NCBI RefSeq assembly: GCF_011764425.1
Contig: NZ_BLPF01000003.1
Span: 1,302,001-1,366,000, forward strand
Length of the DNA stretch: 64,000 nucleotides
Source of the DNA: Phytohabitans houttuyneae
GTDB taxonomy: Bacteria; Actinomycetota; Actinomycetes; Mycobacteriales; Micromonosporaceae
Direction: 5' to 3'
Shown in pieces: positions 44,368 to 52,039 of the stretch (position 1 is the stretch's first letter; the number at the start of each line of letters is the position of its first letter). Under the pieces are notes generated by a model. The model was not told the DNA's origin. It searched no databases and saw only the letters and a program-made list of their open reading frames with translations. Position numbers and translations under genes: made by a program.

Positions 44368-44879
44368 TAGCCTTTGCGCCCGTCGAGCGTCTCGCGGATC
44401 GTGTCCAGGTGCCCCGCGTGCCGGGCGGTCTCCTCGACCATGTGGATGACCATCCACCGCAGCGTCGCCTGCGCCGACCGCAGCTCCGGGTGCCGCCCCG
44501 TCTCGTCCAGCCCGTGCGCGGCCACGATCTCGTTGGAGCGCCGGCACTGCCGGTCGTACTCCTCCAGCAGCCGGGCCAGCGACACCCCGTCCTCGACGCG
44601 CATGTCAGCGTCTTCGGGCTCACGCCAGTAGAGCGGGTTGTCCGCGGCCGGCCCGCCGAGGAATATCACCTCGAACCAGTTGTGCTCGGTCCACCGCAGG
44701 TGCGAGACGAGCCCGGCCACGGTCATCAGCGGCGAGGTCGGCAGCACCACCCGGCGCGCGTCCCCGTCGGGCAGCCCTTCGCACTTGTAGTGCACGATCG
44801 CGCGCTGCAGGTCGAGCCAGCCGACCAGCTGCGTGCGCTCGTCGGCGACGAACGGCGGGCGTTGCCTGGGTGGCGGCAT
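44361..44879 (-). CDS. DinB/DUF664 family protein
   Basis: A 172-residue four-helix-bundle protein of the DinB superfamily: FVADERTQLVGWLDLQRAI, TVAGLVSHLRWTEHNWFEVI and MVIHMVEETARHAGHLDTIR carry the three metal-binding His positions (SHL, and the HMVEETARHAGH cluster). Members include thiol-dependent transferases and isomerases of actinomycetes that use mycothiol. The exact role is unknown. A degenerate duplicate of its 5' end is at 63499-63615. Confidence 0.92.
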   Translation of the reverse strand: MPPPRQRPPFVADERTQLVGWLDLQRAIVHYKCEGLPDGDARRVVLPTSPLMTVAGLVSHLRWTEHNWFEVIFLGGPAADNPLYWREPEDADMRVEDGVSLARLLEEYDRQCRRSNEIVAAHGLDETGRHPELRSAQATLRWMVIHMVEETARHAGHLDTIRETLDGRKGYY

Positions 44880-44936
44880 GCCGGCGACCGTACCCGGCCC
44901 GGCGTGGCGCGGTCACCGCCATTTTCGGTCGGCCGC

Positions 44937-45437
44937 ATGCTGGAGACCGTGCTCGACAACGTCGGTGGACTGTCCAAGCGCCACACCCCCGAGTCGCTGC
45001 GCGCGCTGCTGCTGGCCCGCTCGACCCGCCGCCCGGACGGCTGCCTGATCGTCCAGGGCTACGGCACCCAGCGCGGCGTCCACCAGAAGATCGCCGGACG
45101 GGCCTGGGCGCACATCGTGGCGTACGCGGTCTTCGTCGGCCCGGTCGACCCCACCCTCAAGGTCGACCACACCTGCGGCGTCAAAGACTGCGTCGAGCCG
45201 ACCCACCTGCGTCAGATCAGCCACGCCGAAAACTGCCGGACCCGCGTGCAGGCGCCCACCTGCCGCAACGGTCACGAGCGCGAGCTCGACCCGGCGACCG
45301 GCCGGCTGCGCAGGCAGTGCCGCCGCTGCAACGCCGACGCCCAGCAGCGCTGGCGCATCCGCCAGGCCGCCGAGCGGGCCGCCTCCCTCACCCCGCAGGG
45401 CATGGCCGAGTCGAAGGCCCGCTGGGACGCCCGCTAG
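44937..45437 (+). CDS. HNH endonuclease
   Basis: 166 residues. The HNH_3-like nuclease core is KVDHTCGVKDCVEPTHLRQ with SHAENCRTR, followed by a zinc-ribbon-like CRNGHE and CRRCNADAQ, and a basic helical tail. It should be a nicking or double-strand endonuclease. No inteins, introns or restriction partner is adjacent, so it may be a free-standing homing-type gene. Start ATG 44937, divergent from the DinB-like gene. Confidence 0.87.
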   Translation: MLETVLDNVGGLSKRHTPESLRALLLARSTRRPDGCLIVQGYGTQRGVHQKIAGRAWAHIVAYAVFVGPVDPTLKVDHTCGVKDCVEPTHLRQISHAENCRTRVQAPTCRNGHERELDPATGRLRRQCRRCNADAQQRWRIRQAAERAASLTPQGMAESKARWDAR

Positions 45438-45535
45438 CGCTCCGCCCGGACGCCGCGGTTTCTCCGGTACACCAGCCTGAGTCATTACGCTGCATAGCTG
45501 TCATTATGGTGCGCTCCCCCGAAGGCTCCGTTTGG

Positions 45536-45569
45536 ATTATTGGATTACCAGTAATGTCAATCCGATAAT
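45536..45569. promoter_or_regulatory. Nested AT-rich palindromes in the leader of the DHFR-like gene
   Basis: ATTATTGGATT (45536-45546) pairs with AATCCGATAAT (45559-45569), one mismatch in eleven. Inside it, ATTAC (45544-45548) and GTAAT (45551-45555) form a second, exact dyad around CA. Upstream, TCATTA occurs at 45482 and 45501. The whole 45470-45570 stretch is AT-rich in this genome, so a promoter with a strong operator is likely. The rest of the 254-base space shows no gene. Confidence 0.6.
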
Positions 45570-45691
45570 TCGAGCGCGACTTCCTCCGAGCGTTTGGCGC
45601 GCTACCTCCCCGTCACCGTGTGGAGAACCGATTAGGTTTTCGCGCCGCGCCCGTCGGTACGGGTGAGACCAACTCACAGGAGGCAGGCACG

Positions 45692-46276
45692 ATGCGGAAA
45701 CTGATCTTCGCCATGAACGTGACCCTGGACGGCTACATCGCCGCGCGCGGGGACGACCTCGGCTGGAGCGGGGGTGACGGGCCGGACTCGCCGCCGAGCG
45801 ACGAGCTGTTCCAGTGGTGGTCCGACCGGGTGGCGGCGACCGGCCTGTCGCTGTACGGGCGCAAGCTGTGGGAGCTGATGAGCTCCGACTGGTCGACCGC
45901 CGACCAGCAGCCCGGCGCCACACCGGCGGTGATCGAGTTCGCCCGCCGCTGGCGGGACGTGCCGAAGGTGGTGTTCTCCTCGACGATCGACAAGGTCGAC
46001 TGGAACGCCCGCCTGGTCACCGGCGACGCGGTCGCCGAGATCACCCGGCTCAAGGCCGAGGACGGCGGCCCGATGGACATCGCCGGCGCGACGCTCGCCG
46101 GGGCGGCCATGCGGGCCGGGCTGATCGACGAGTACGTGCTGGTCACCGTGCCGGTCCTGGTGGGCGGCGGCACCCCGTACTTCACCGCGCTGGACAGCTG
46201 GGTGAAGCTGAACCTGGTGGAGACGCGGACGTTTCCCGGCGGCAGGCTGCTGACCCGATACGAGACGAGGCGATGA
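45692..46276 (+). CDS. Dihydrofolate reductase family protein (RibD C-terminal-like)
   Basis: A 194-residue NADPH-dependent reductase-fold protein: RKLIFAMNVTLDGYIAARGD, TGLSLYGRKLWELMSSDW, DIAGATLAGAAMRAGLIDEY and VPVLVGGGTPYF are the signatures. Such YyaP/YwjB-type proteins are common in actinomycetes and their substrates are unknown; true folate reductase activity is unlikely. AGGAGG stands seven bases before the ATG. A palindromic AT-rich leader precedes it, and a strong terminator follows. Confidence 0.93.
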   Translation: MRKLIFAMNVTLDGYIAARGDDLGWSGGDGPDSPPSDELFQWWSDRVAATGLSLYGRKLWELMSSDWSTADQQPGATPAVIEFARRWRDVPKVVFSSTIDKVDWNARLVTGDAVAEITRLKAEDGGPMDIAGATLAGAAMRAGLIDEYVLVTVPVLVGGGTPYFTALDSWVKLNLVETRTFPGGRLLTRYETRR

Positions 46277-46317
46277 GCACGGGCCGGACGATCGGCTCGT
46301 GAGGCCAGGCCGAACAA

Positions 46318-46342
46318 GCCCCGCCGGCGTTGCCGGCGGGGC
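46318..46342. terminator. Perfect 11-bp stem bidirectional terminator
   Basis: GCCCCGCCGGC (46318-46328), loop GTT, GCCGGCGGGGC (46332-46342), between the convergent DHFR-like and sigma factor genes. Confidence 0.85.
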
Positions 46343-46349
46343 GGTCTGA

Positions 46350-47357
46350 TCACAGTGTCGGCGGCAGGTCCAGCCATGGCTTGTCGGCGGCGTCGAATCC
46401 GGTGAGCTCGGCGATCTTCCCGTCGACGATGTCCAGGACCGCCATGGTGAACAGCCGGTACTCCGGGCCGTCGGGCGTGCGGAGGTACAGCGCGGCTGCG
46501 GGCATGAGGTTCACCGTCGTGGCGATACAGCGCCAGTCGTCGTAGCCGGGCTGGAAGAGCCCACCGGAGACCCAGCCGTCCACCGCGTCCTTGGCCGTGC
46601 TGGCCGACGTGCCGGCCTCGGGCAGCATCACGAAGCGCAGGTCGTCGCGGAGCAGGGCCATCAGCCCGTCGAGGTCGTTGCGCTCATGGGCGTCGATATA
46701 CAGCTTCACCACGCCGCGCTCGTCGTCCGACAGCTCGTGGGTGGCGGGTCTGCGCCAGTCGACGCGGCGGTCGGGCAGCTGCTCGCGCATCGTCACCCGG
46801 GCCCGCTGCAGCGCGCTGGTCACCGATGCGACGGTCAGCTCGAGGGCGTCGGCAGCCTTCGCCGCCGGCCAGCCGACGACGTCGCGCAGGATGAACACCG
46901 CCCGCTGCCGCGGCGGCAGGTGCTGGACGGCGACGATGAACGCCAGCTCGATCGTTTCCCGCGCCACCACCGACTCCTGCGGGTCCTCGGGGAGCATCCG
47001 GTCGGGGTACGGCTGCAGGTACAGCACCTCGGAGCCGCCGTCCGCCAGCCCGGACGGTACGGGTGTGCGGTCGTTGCGCTTCTCCAGGAAGTCGAGGCAG
47101 GCGTTCGTCGCGATCCGGTACAGCCAGGTCCGCAGGGCCGCGTGGCCCTTGAACGAGGCCCGCTTGTGCCACGCGCGCAGGAACGTCTCCTGCGTCATGT
47201 CCTGGGCGTCCTCGTAGTTCGCGAGCATCCGGTAGCAGTGCACCTGAAGCTCACGCCGGTGGCGTTCGGTCATGAGCGCGAACCGCGCCGGGTCGTCTGA
47301 GCGGACCGCCGCGATGAACGCGGCCTCGTCGGCGCCCACCGCTCTGGCGTCGGTCAC
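46350..47357 (-). CDS. ECF sigma factor with SnoaL-like C-terminal domain (SigX5/TIGR02960-like)
   Basis: 335 residues. Sigma region 2: HCYRMLANYEDAQDMTQETF and RAWHKRASFKGHAALRTWLY. Region 4: LPPRQRAVFILRDVVGWPAA and ASVTSALQRARVTMREQLP. The last 130 residues are an NTF2/SnoaL-like domain (YIDAHERNDLDGLMALLRDD), which in related ECF groups controls promoter opening in place of an anti-sigma factor. GTG at 47357 follows GGAAGG. No obvious target is adjacent. Confidence 0.93.
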   Translation of the reverse strand: MTDARAVGADEAAFIAAVRSDDPARFALMTERHRRELQVHCYRMLANYEDAQDMTQETFLRAWHKRASFKGHAALRTWLYRIATNACLDFLEKRNDRTPVPSGLADGGSEVLYLQPYPDRMLPEDPQESVVARETIELAFIVAVQHLPPRQRAVFILRDVVGWPAAKAADALELTVASVTSALQRARVTMREQLPDRRVDWRRPATHELSDDERGVVKLYIDAHERNDLDGLMALLRDDLRFVMLPEAGTSASTAKDAVDGWVSGGLFQPGYDDWRCIATTVNLMPAAALYLRTPDGPEYRLFTMAVLDIVDGKIAELTGFDAADKPWLDLPPTL

Positions 47358-47392
47358 GTCGTCAATCCTTCCACCGGTGTGCGAGAGGCCAA

Positions 47393-49000
47393 CTACGGGG
47401 TCGGCGTGGTCAGGTCGGTGAAGGCGGCCAGTTCCCGCCCGTCCGCCGCGTACGCGGTCAGCCGCCCGTGGGTGAGGTTGGCGCTGCGGAACGAGAACTC
47501 CCGCGGCCCCGGCGCCACCACCGCCAGCAGCGGGATCACGCGGGCGGAGCCGCCGGGCGCGGACCGGTACTCCAGGCGGGTGACCGCGTCGGCGACGACG
47601 CCGTTGACCCGCATCTTGGTCTTCTCGCGGGCGACCCCGAACCGCACCGCCGCCGCGGGTGCCGGTGCGGCGCCGCTCCAGGCGCGGCTGGCGAAGAAGT
47701 AGCGGGGGTTGGCGGCGTCGTCCAGTGTGTACGCCTTGAAGGTGGGGTCGGCGCCGGCCGGCAGCGGCAGCACCGCGAAGCAGGCCAGCAGCGCCGCCCC
47801 GACGACCGCGACGCGCAGCCCGGCCCGGCGCCGGGAGCGGACCCGGGCGGCGGCGGCCGCGACACCGCCGCAGCCGGCCAGGCAGACGGCGGCGACGCCG
47901 AGGGCGCGGGCGTTTTCCAGCAGGAACTGCACGCCGGGGTACGTGGACACGTCGCCGAGCACCGCGCCCAGCGACACGGTCATCACGACCAGCAGCACCC
48001 CGCCGGCGACCCGCTGTGTCACGCCGTGGGTGGCGACCAGCAGCATCGCGGCGAGCACCGTCCACACCTGGTGGTGGGGCCACGACACGGGTGAGGCGAC
48101 CACGGTGGCACAGCCGACGAGCACGGCGGCCCGCACCGGTTCGGCGGGGCGATCACGGTCACCGGCAGGCGGAACGGTGAAACCGCGGGCCAGCGTCCGG
48201 GCCCGCCACAGCGCGGTACCGGCGATCACCGCGACAAGGGTGGCCCAGATGACCGGCAGCGTGCCCGGGTCGACGCCGGCGCGCAGCAGCATGCCGTGCA
48301 GCGACTGGTTGCCCATCCAGGCCAGGTTGCCGACGCGGGAGGTCTGCAGCACGGTGCCGGTCCAGTACGCCCAGCTGTCCGCCGGCAGCACGGCCGCGCC
48401 GACCAGCGCGCAGGCGGCGAACGCGGCGACCGCCCGGGCGGCGTCGCGGGGGCGGCCGGCGAGCAGGAAGTACACGACGAACAGCAGCGGGGTCAGCTTG
48501 ATCGCGGCGGCGACGCCGACCAGCAGGCCGCGCCACCGGGGCGGGGTCAGCCCGACCGCGTCGACGAGGGCGAGCAGCACCACGAAGAAGCTCATCTGCC
48601 CGAACCGCAGGTTGCTCTGGGCCGGCGCGGACACCAGTACCGCGCAGGCCACCGCCGCCACCGCGACCCGCCCGCCGCCGAACGCGCCCCGCACCGACGC
48701 GGCGATCGCGGCCACCGCCGCGACCGACAGGGCCAGCCACAGCACCTGCAGGGCGCCCTCGGGCAGGACGGTGAGGGGGCGCAGCAGCACCATCGCGAAC
48801 GGCGGGTACGTGAACGGGCCACCGTTGGCGGCCACGTACTCGTACAGCGGCCGCCCGGCCCCGACGTGCTCCGCCGCGCCGTAGTAGATGTGCAGGTCGG
48901 ACAGGCGCTGCGCGGCCGGGCGGGCCAGCACCAGCGCCGCGGACCCGGCCGCGACGGCGCCGAACAACGCCCACAGTCCCGCCGCCCCGCGCACGTTCAC
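47393..49000 (-). CDS. Glycosyltransferase family 87-type membrane mannosyltransferase
   Basis: A 535-residue polyprenyl-phosphate-mannose-dependent GT-C enzyme. Near the N-terminus is the catalytic loop SDLHIYYGAAEHVGAGRPLY followed by YPPFAMVLLRPL; AAIKLTPLLFVVYFLLAG and SPVSWPHHQVW are family motifs. About ten membrane helices end near residue 405. The last 120 or so residues are soluble and probably extracytoplasmic (FKAYTLDDAANPRYFFASRA). GTG at 49000 has GGTGG upstream; GTG at 49009 is possible. It should add mannose to a lipid or glycan outside the membrane. Confidence 0.88.
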   Translation of the reverse strand: MNVRGAAGLWALFGAVAAGSAALVLARPAAQRLSDLHIYYGAAEHVGAGRPLYEYVAANGGPFTYPPFAMVLLRPLTVLPEGALQVLWLALSVAAVAAIAASVRGAFGGGRVAVAAVACAVLVSAPAQSNLRFGQMSFFVVLLALVDAVGLTPPRWRGLLVGVAAAIKLTPLLFVVYFLLAGRPRDAARAVAAFAACALVGAAVLPADSWAYWTGTVLQTSRVGNLAWMGNQSLHGMLLRAGVDPGTLPVIWATLVAVIAGTALWRARTLARGFTVPPAGDRDRPAEPVRAAVLVGCATVVASPVSWPHHQVWTVLAAMLLVATHGVTQRVAGGVLLVVMTVSLGAVLGDVSTYPGVQFLLENARALGVAAVCLAGCGGVAAAAARVRSRRRAGLRVAVVGAALLACFAVLPLPAGADPTFKAYTLDDAANPRYFFASRAWSGAAPAPAAAVRFGVAREKTKMRVNGVVADAVTRLEYRSAPGGSARVIPLLAVVAPGPREFSFRSANLTHGRLTAYAADGRELAAFTDLTTPTP

Positions 49001-49019
49001 GGATGCCACCGTAGCGGCC

Positions 49020-49050
49020 TTGCGCCTCACGCGGGGTGAGGTCCTAGCGT
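49020..49050 (+). promoter_or_regulatory. MerR-type promoter with 19-bp spacer and internal dyad
   Basis: -35 TTGCGC (49020-49025) and -10 TAGCGT (49045-49050) are 19 bases apart, the stretched spacing MerR proteins act on. Between them CCTCAC (49025-49030) and GTGAGG (49036-49041) form the operator. The layout strongly resembles the tipA promoter. Transcription would start at about 49057, the GTG of the merR gene. Confidence 0.8.
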
Positions 49051-49057
49051 GCGTGGG

Positions 49058-49795
49058 GTGGACGACGAGCGCAGCTGGCGGGTCGGTGAGCTGGCCGCCG
49101 CGACCGGGCTGACCGTGCGGGCGCTGCACCACTTCGACGAGATCGGACTGGTCCGCCCGGCCGCCCGGACGGCGGCCGGGCACCGCCTCTACACCCCGCC
49201 CGACGTGCGCCGCCTGTACCGGGTGCTGGCCCTGCGCCAGCTCGGCGTGCCGCTGGCGGAGATCGGCGCGGCGCTGGACGGCGGCGTCGACGACGTGGAG
49301 CAGGCGGTGCGGGCGCAGCTGGGCCAGGTCGACGAGCACCTGGTCCGCCTGCGCGACCTGCGCCGCCGCCTGGACGCGCTGCTGCGGGCCCGCGCCGAGG
49401 CCGGCCAGCCCACGATCGACCAGCTCCTTTCGACGATGGAGGCGATGATGGCGGCGAGCTACTTCACCCCGGACCAGCTGGCCCGGCTGCGGCAGCGGCA
49501 CCGGGAGGCGGGCGACGACGGGTTCGCCCGGTGGCAGGCCCGCTGGGCCGAGCTGGCCGCGCAGGTGCGCTCGCACGTGGAGGCCGGCCGCGACCCGGCG
49601 GACCCGGCCGTGCAGGAGACCGCCGGTCAGTGGGCGGCGCTGATGGACCGGATGACCGGCGGCGACCGGGGCATCCTGTCGGCGATGTACGCGAGCCTGG
49701 ACGGCAAAGGCGCCGAGGCGGCCACCCGCGGGGTGGTCAGCGGCGAGGTGTGGGAGTACATGAAACGGGCTTTCGCCGTGGGTTACCGGGTTTAG
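49058..49795 (+). CDS. MerR family regulator, TipA-like with TipAS domain
   Basis: 245 residues. The MerR winged helix is RVGELAAATGLTVRALHHFD with HRLYTPPDVRRLYRVLALRQ; a coiled coil follows to about 115, then a TipAS-type helical ligand domain (YFTPDQLARLRQRHREAGDD; WAELAAQVRSHVEAGRDPAD). TipA proteins bind thiopeptide antibiotics and activate their own promoter; the dyad at 49025-49041 fits autoregulation. The conserved ligand Cys of TipA is not visible, so it may bind other drugs noncovalently. Confidence 0.92.
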   Translation: MDDERSWRVGELAAATGLTVRALHHFDEIGLVRPAARTAAGHRLYTPPDVRRLYRVLALRQLGVPLAEIGAALDGGVDDVEQAVRAQLGQVDEHLVRLRDLRRRLDALLRARAEAGQPTIDQLLSTMEAMMAASYFTPDQLARLRQRHREAGDDGFARWQARWAELAAQVRSHVEAGRDPADPAVQETAGQWAALMDRMTGGDRGILSAMYASLDGKGAEAATRGVVSGEVWEYMKRAFAVGYRV

Positions 49796-49825
49796 GTGCT
49801 TTGCGGCACTAGACTGCGGGCCACG

Positions 49826-50932
49826 ATGGACGCTCCTGTCGAGACCCGCCCCTGCACCCACTGCGGCAAGCCGGTGCCGCAACGGGCCGCCGCCGGGCGA
49901 CCGTTCCGGTACTGCCGCGACAACGACGGCGCCTGCCAGAAGGCTTCCCGCAACGTGCGCATGCGACACCGCAACGCGCCGGGCCTGGCCGGGCAGGTTT
50001 CCCGCGCGTGGGAGGTGGTCGACAAGCTCGACCAGGCGGTGCAGACGCTGACCGAGGCGCTGCACGCCGACCTGTCCCCGGCCGGTGTGGAGCGGCAGGT
50101 CGCCGAGGTGCGCGCCGAGACGGCCGCGGAGGTCGCCGCCGCGCAGGCCGAGCGGGACGAGGCCCGCCGCGACGCGGACGGCGCCGCCGAGGAGCTGGTC
50201 CGGGCCCAGCAGGCGCTGGCCGCCGCGGTACGCGAGAAGGAGCGTGCCCTCGCCGAGTCCGCGCACGCGGCGAAGTCCGCGGCGGCGGCCGGTGAGCTTG
50301 CCGCCGCGGCCGACGCGGCCCGGGAGGAGGCGCAGCGGGCGGCGACCGCCGCGGACGCGCTGCGGTTCCAGGCCGAGCGGGACCGCGACACGGCCCGCGC
50401 GGAGGCGGCGGCGATGCGGCAGGAACGGGACGCCGCGCGGCAGGAACGGGACGCCGACCGCCGCCAGCTCGCCGAGACCGTCCGCGAGCGGGACACGATC
50501 CGGGTGCACGCCGAGCAGGTCTCCCGGGCGGCGGCCGAGGCGGCGGAGCAGGCCGACGCGTTCCGGGCCGAGGGTGAGGCGGCGGCCGCGGCCGCCGAGC
50601 GGGCCCGCACGGAGGCGCAGACGGCGCGGGCGGCGGCGGACGGGTTCCGCGCCGAGGCGGAGGCGGCGAACGCGAACGCCGAGCAGTCCCGCGCCCGGCT
50701 CGCCGACGCCGAGGTGGAAAACGACCGGATCTCCGTGGCGCTGCGGGTGGCGCGGGAGGCCGCGGCGTCCGCCGAGGACCGCCTCGCCGACCTGGGGGTA
50801 CGCCTCGCGGCCGCGGTCGCCGACCGGGACGCCGCGCAGGCGCGGGTGGCGCAGCTGTCCGGTCAGGTCAGCGACCTGGCGTCGGCGTTGGCTAACCTGA
50901 GCCCCGCGGCGCCCGCACCGTCGGCTAACTGA
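49826..50932 (+). CDS. Zinc-finger plus long coiled-coil protein
   Basis: 368 residues. The N-terminal 50 residues hold CTHCGKPVP, FRYCRDNDGACQKASRN and MRHRN, a likely four-Cys zinc finger with a basic patch. Residues 70-350 are almost continuous coiled coil rich in Ala, Glu, Arg and Gln (RRDADGAAEELVRAQQAL). It resembles KfrA-like DNA-binding coiled-coil proteins in layout but not clearly in sequence. A structural or chromosome-associated role is possible; no function is known. Start ATG 49826, 30 bases after the TipA-like gene. Confidence 0.8.
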   Translation: MDAPVETRPCTHCGKPVPQRAAAGRPFRYCRDNDGACQKASRNVRMRHRNAPGLAGQVSRAWEVVDKLDQAVQTLTEALHADLSPAGVERQVAEVRAETAAEVAAAQAERDEARRDADGAAEELVRAQQALAAAVREKERALAESAHAAKSAAAAGELAAAADAAREEAQRAATAADALRFQAERDRDTARAEAAAMRQERDAARQERDADRRQLAETVRERDTIRVHAEQVSRAAAEAAEQADAFRAEGEAAAAAAERARTEAQTARAAADGFRAEAEAANANAEQSRARLADAEVENDRISVALRVAREAAASAEDRLADLGVRLAAAVADRDAAQARVAQLSGQVSDLASALANLSPAAPAPSAN

Positions 50933-51063
50933 CACGCGTTAGAACGGAAATACCGGACCATTGGGTCGTAGATGGCCCGCCGTCACCGCGGTGTCGCTCA
51001 ACCCGAAGATCCACCCGCTACCCTCGATAGCGTCACCGAGTCGAAACACCGAAGGGGCCGGTC

Positions 51064-51091
51064 GGGAATCGTCCGACCGACCCCTGTCGTT
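51064..51091 (+). promoter_or_regulatory. SigR-type (thiol stress) promoter of rbpA
   Basis: GGGAAT (51064-51069), 19 bases, GTT (51089-51091) matches the GGGAAT-N18/19-GTT consensus of SigR/SigH promoters. In Streptomyces coelicolor rbpA is a SigR target, so the site is expected here. The start codon is 43 bases downstream. Confidence 0.75.
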
Positions 51092-51134
51092 ACAAAAGTG
51101 AAGACCAGCACCACGACCGAGGGGAAAGCCGATC

Positions 51135-51479
51135 ATGGGCGAGCGCATGCTGCGCGGGAGCCGTCTGGGAGCAGTCAGCTACGAGTCCGACCGCAACACC
51201 GAGCTGGCCCCGCGACAGACCCGCGAGTACCTCTGCGCCAAGGGCCACCAGTTCGAGGTGCCCTTCGCCGTTGACGCCGAGGTTCCGATGACCTGGGAGT
51301 GCAAGTTCGACGGCAGCGTGGCCCGCCTGGTGGACGGCAGCGAGCCGGAGCAGAAGAAGGCCAAGCCCCCGCGCACCCACTGGGACATGCTGCTGGAGCG
51401 GCGTTCGATCGCCGAGCTCGAGGACATCCTGGCTGAGCGCCTGGAGGAGGTCCGCGCGCGGCGCGGCCGCTCCGCCTGA
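51135..51479 (+). CDS. rbpA: RNA polymerase-binding protein RbpA
   Basis: A 114-residue actinobacterial transcription factor that binds the housekeeping sigma factor and RNA polymerase and stabilises the open complex. The N-terminal tail, core domain (SDRNTELAPRQTREYLCAKG, FAVDAEVPMTWECKFDG), basic linker and C-terminal sigma-interaction domain (RTHWDMLLERRSIAELEDIL) are all present. Zinc ligands Cys34, His38 and Cys56 are present; the fourth position has Asp59 in place of Cys. A SigR-type promoter precedes it. Confidence 0.98.
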   Translation: MGERMLRGSRLGAVSYESDRNTELAPRQTREYLCAKGHQFEVPFAVDAEVPMTWECKFDGSVARLVDGSEPEQKKAKPPRTHWDMLLERRSIAELEDILAERLEEVRARRGRSA

Positions 51480-51499
51480 CACACACGCGGCACGCACGA

Positions 51500-51530
51500 C
51501 GTGGCCCCCGCCGGCAACGGCGGGGCCACG
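51500..51530. terminator. Bidirectional hairpin terminator after rbpA
   Basis: CGTGGCCCCCGCCG (51500-51513) pairs with CGGCGGGGCCACG (51518-51530) with one bulged C, between the rbpA and FxsA stops. Confidence 0.8.
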
Positions 51531-51538
51531 TTCGTCTG

Positions 51539-52006
51539 TCAGCGGGGTTCGACGATCTCGCCTTCGATGGCGCCGTCGGGCTCCGGGGCGCCGCGGTGGA
51601 CCTTGACCTTCCGCGGGCCGAACAGGTCACCGGCGACCGCCGACGAGACCCGCCGCTCGGTCCAGCGCTGCACGCCGCGCCGCGCCACCGACCGGGCCGG
51701 GGGTGCCAGCAGCACCAGCCCGGCGACGCTGGTCAGGAAGCCGGGAACGGTCAGCAGCACGCCGGCGCCGAGGCCGACGATGCCGTCGATGACCCGCTCT
51801 CCGGGGTGCTGGCCGGCGTTGGCGGCGGCGACGAAACCCCGCCAGGCCCGCATGCCCTCACGGCGCAGCAGCATCATGCCGACGAACGAGGCGGCCAGCA
51901 CGGCCAGCAGCGCCCACCCGTATCCGATCCAGCTGCCGACCAGGACGAAGACGACGATCTCCGCGACCGCCACCAACGGCACGCCCAGCGCGATTGCCCG
52001 TCCCAT
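51539..52006 (-). CDS. FxsA family membrane protein
   Basis: A 155-residue membrane protein with about three to four hydrophobic segments: ALGVPLVAVAEIVVFVLVGS, GWALLAVLAASFVGMMLLRR and GLGAGVLLTVPGFLTSVAGL. The C-terminal half (RRGVQRWTERRVSSAV) is basic and then acidic. FxsA overproduction counteracts phage T7 exclusion in E. coli; its normal role is unknown. Start ATG 52006. Confidence 0.93.
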   Translation of the reverse strand: MGRAIALGVPLVAVAEIVVFVLVGSWIGYGWALLAVLAASFVGMMLLRREGMRAWRGFVAAANAGQHPGERVIDGIVGLGAGVLLTVPGFLTSVAGLVLLAPPARSVARRGVQRWTERRVSSAVAGDLFGPRKVKVHRGAPEPDGAIEGEIVEPR

Positions 52007-52039
52007 CCGTCAAGGATGCCACGCGCGGGGGCCGCCGGC

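Noticed and set aside
40132-44547. A 1471-codon minus-strand open frame across several genes
   Set aside because: It runs antisense or out of frame through recognised genes (carbonic anhydrase, peptidase, regulators); length is a GC effect.
50939-51148. 69-codon minus-strand frame upstream of rbpA
   Set aside because: It covers the rbpA promoter, has no ribosome site and no recognisable composition.
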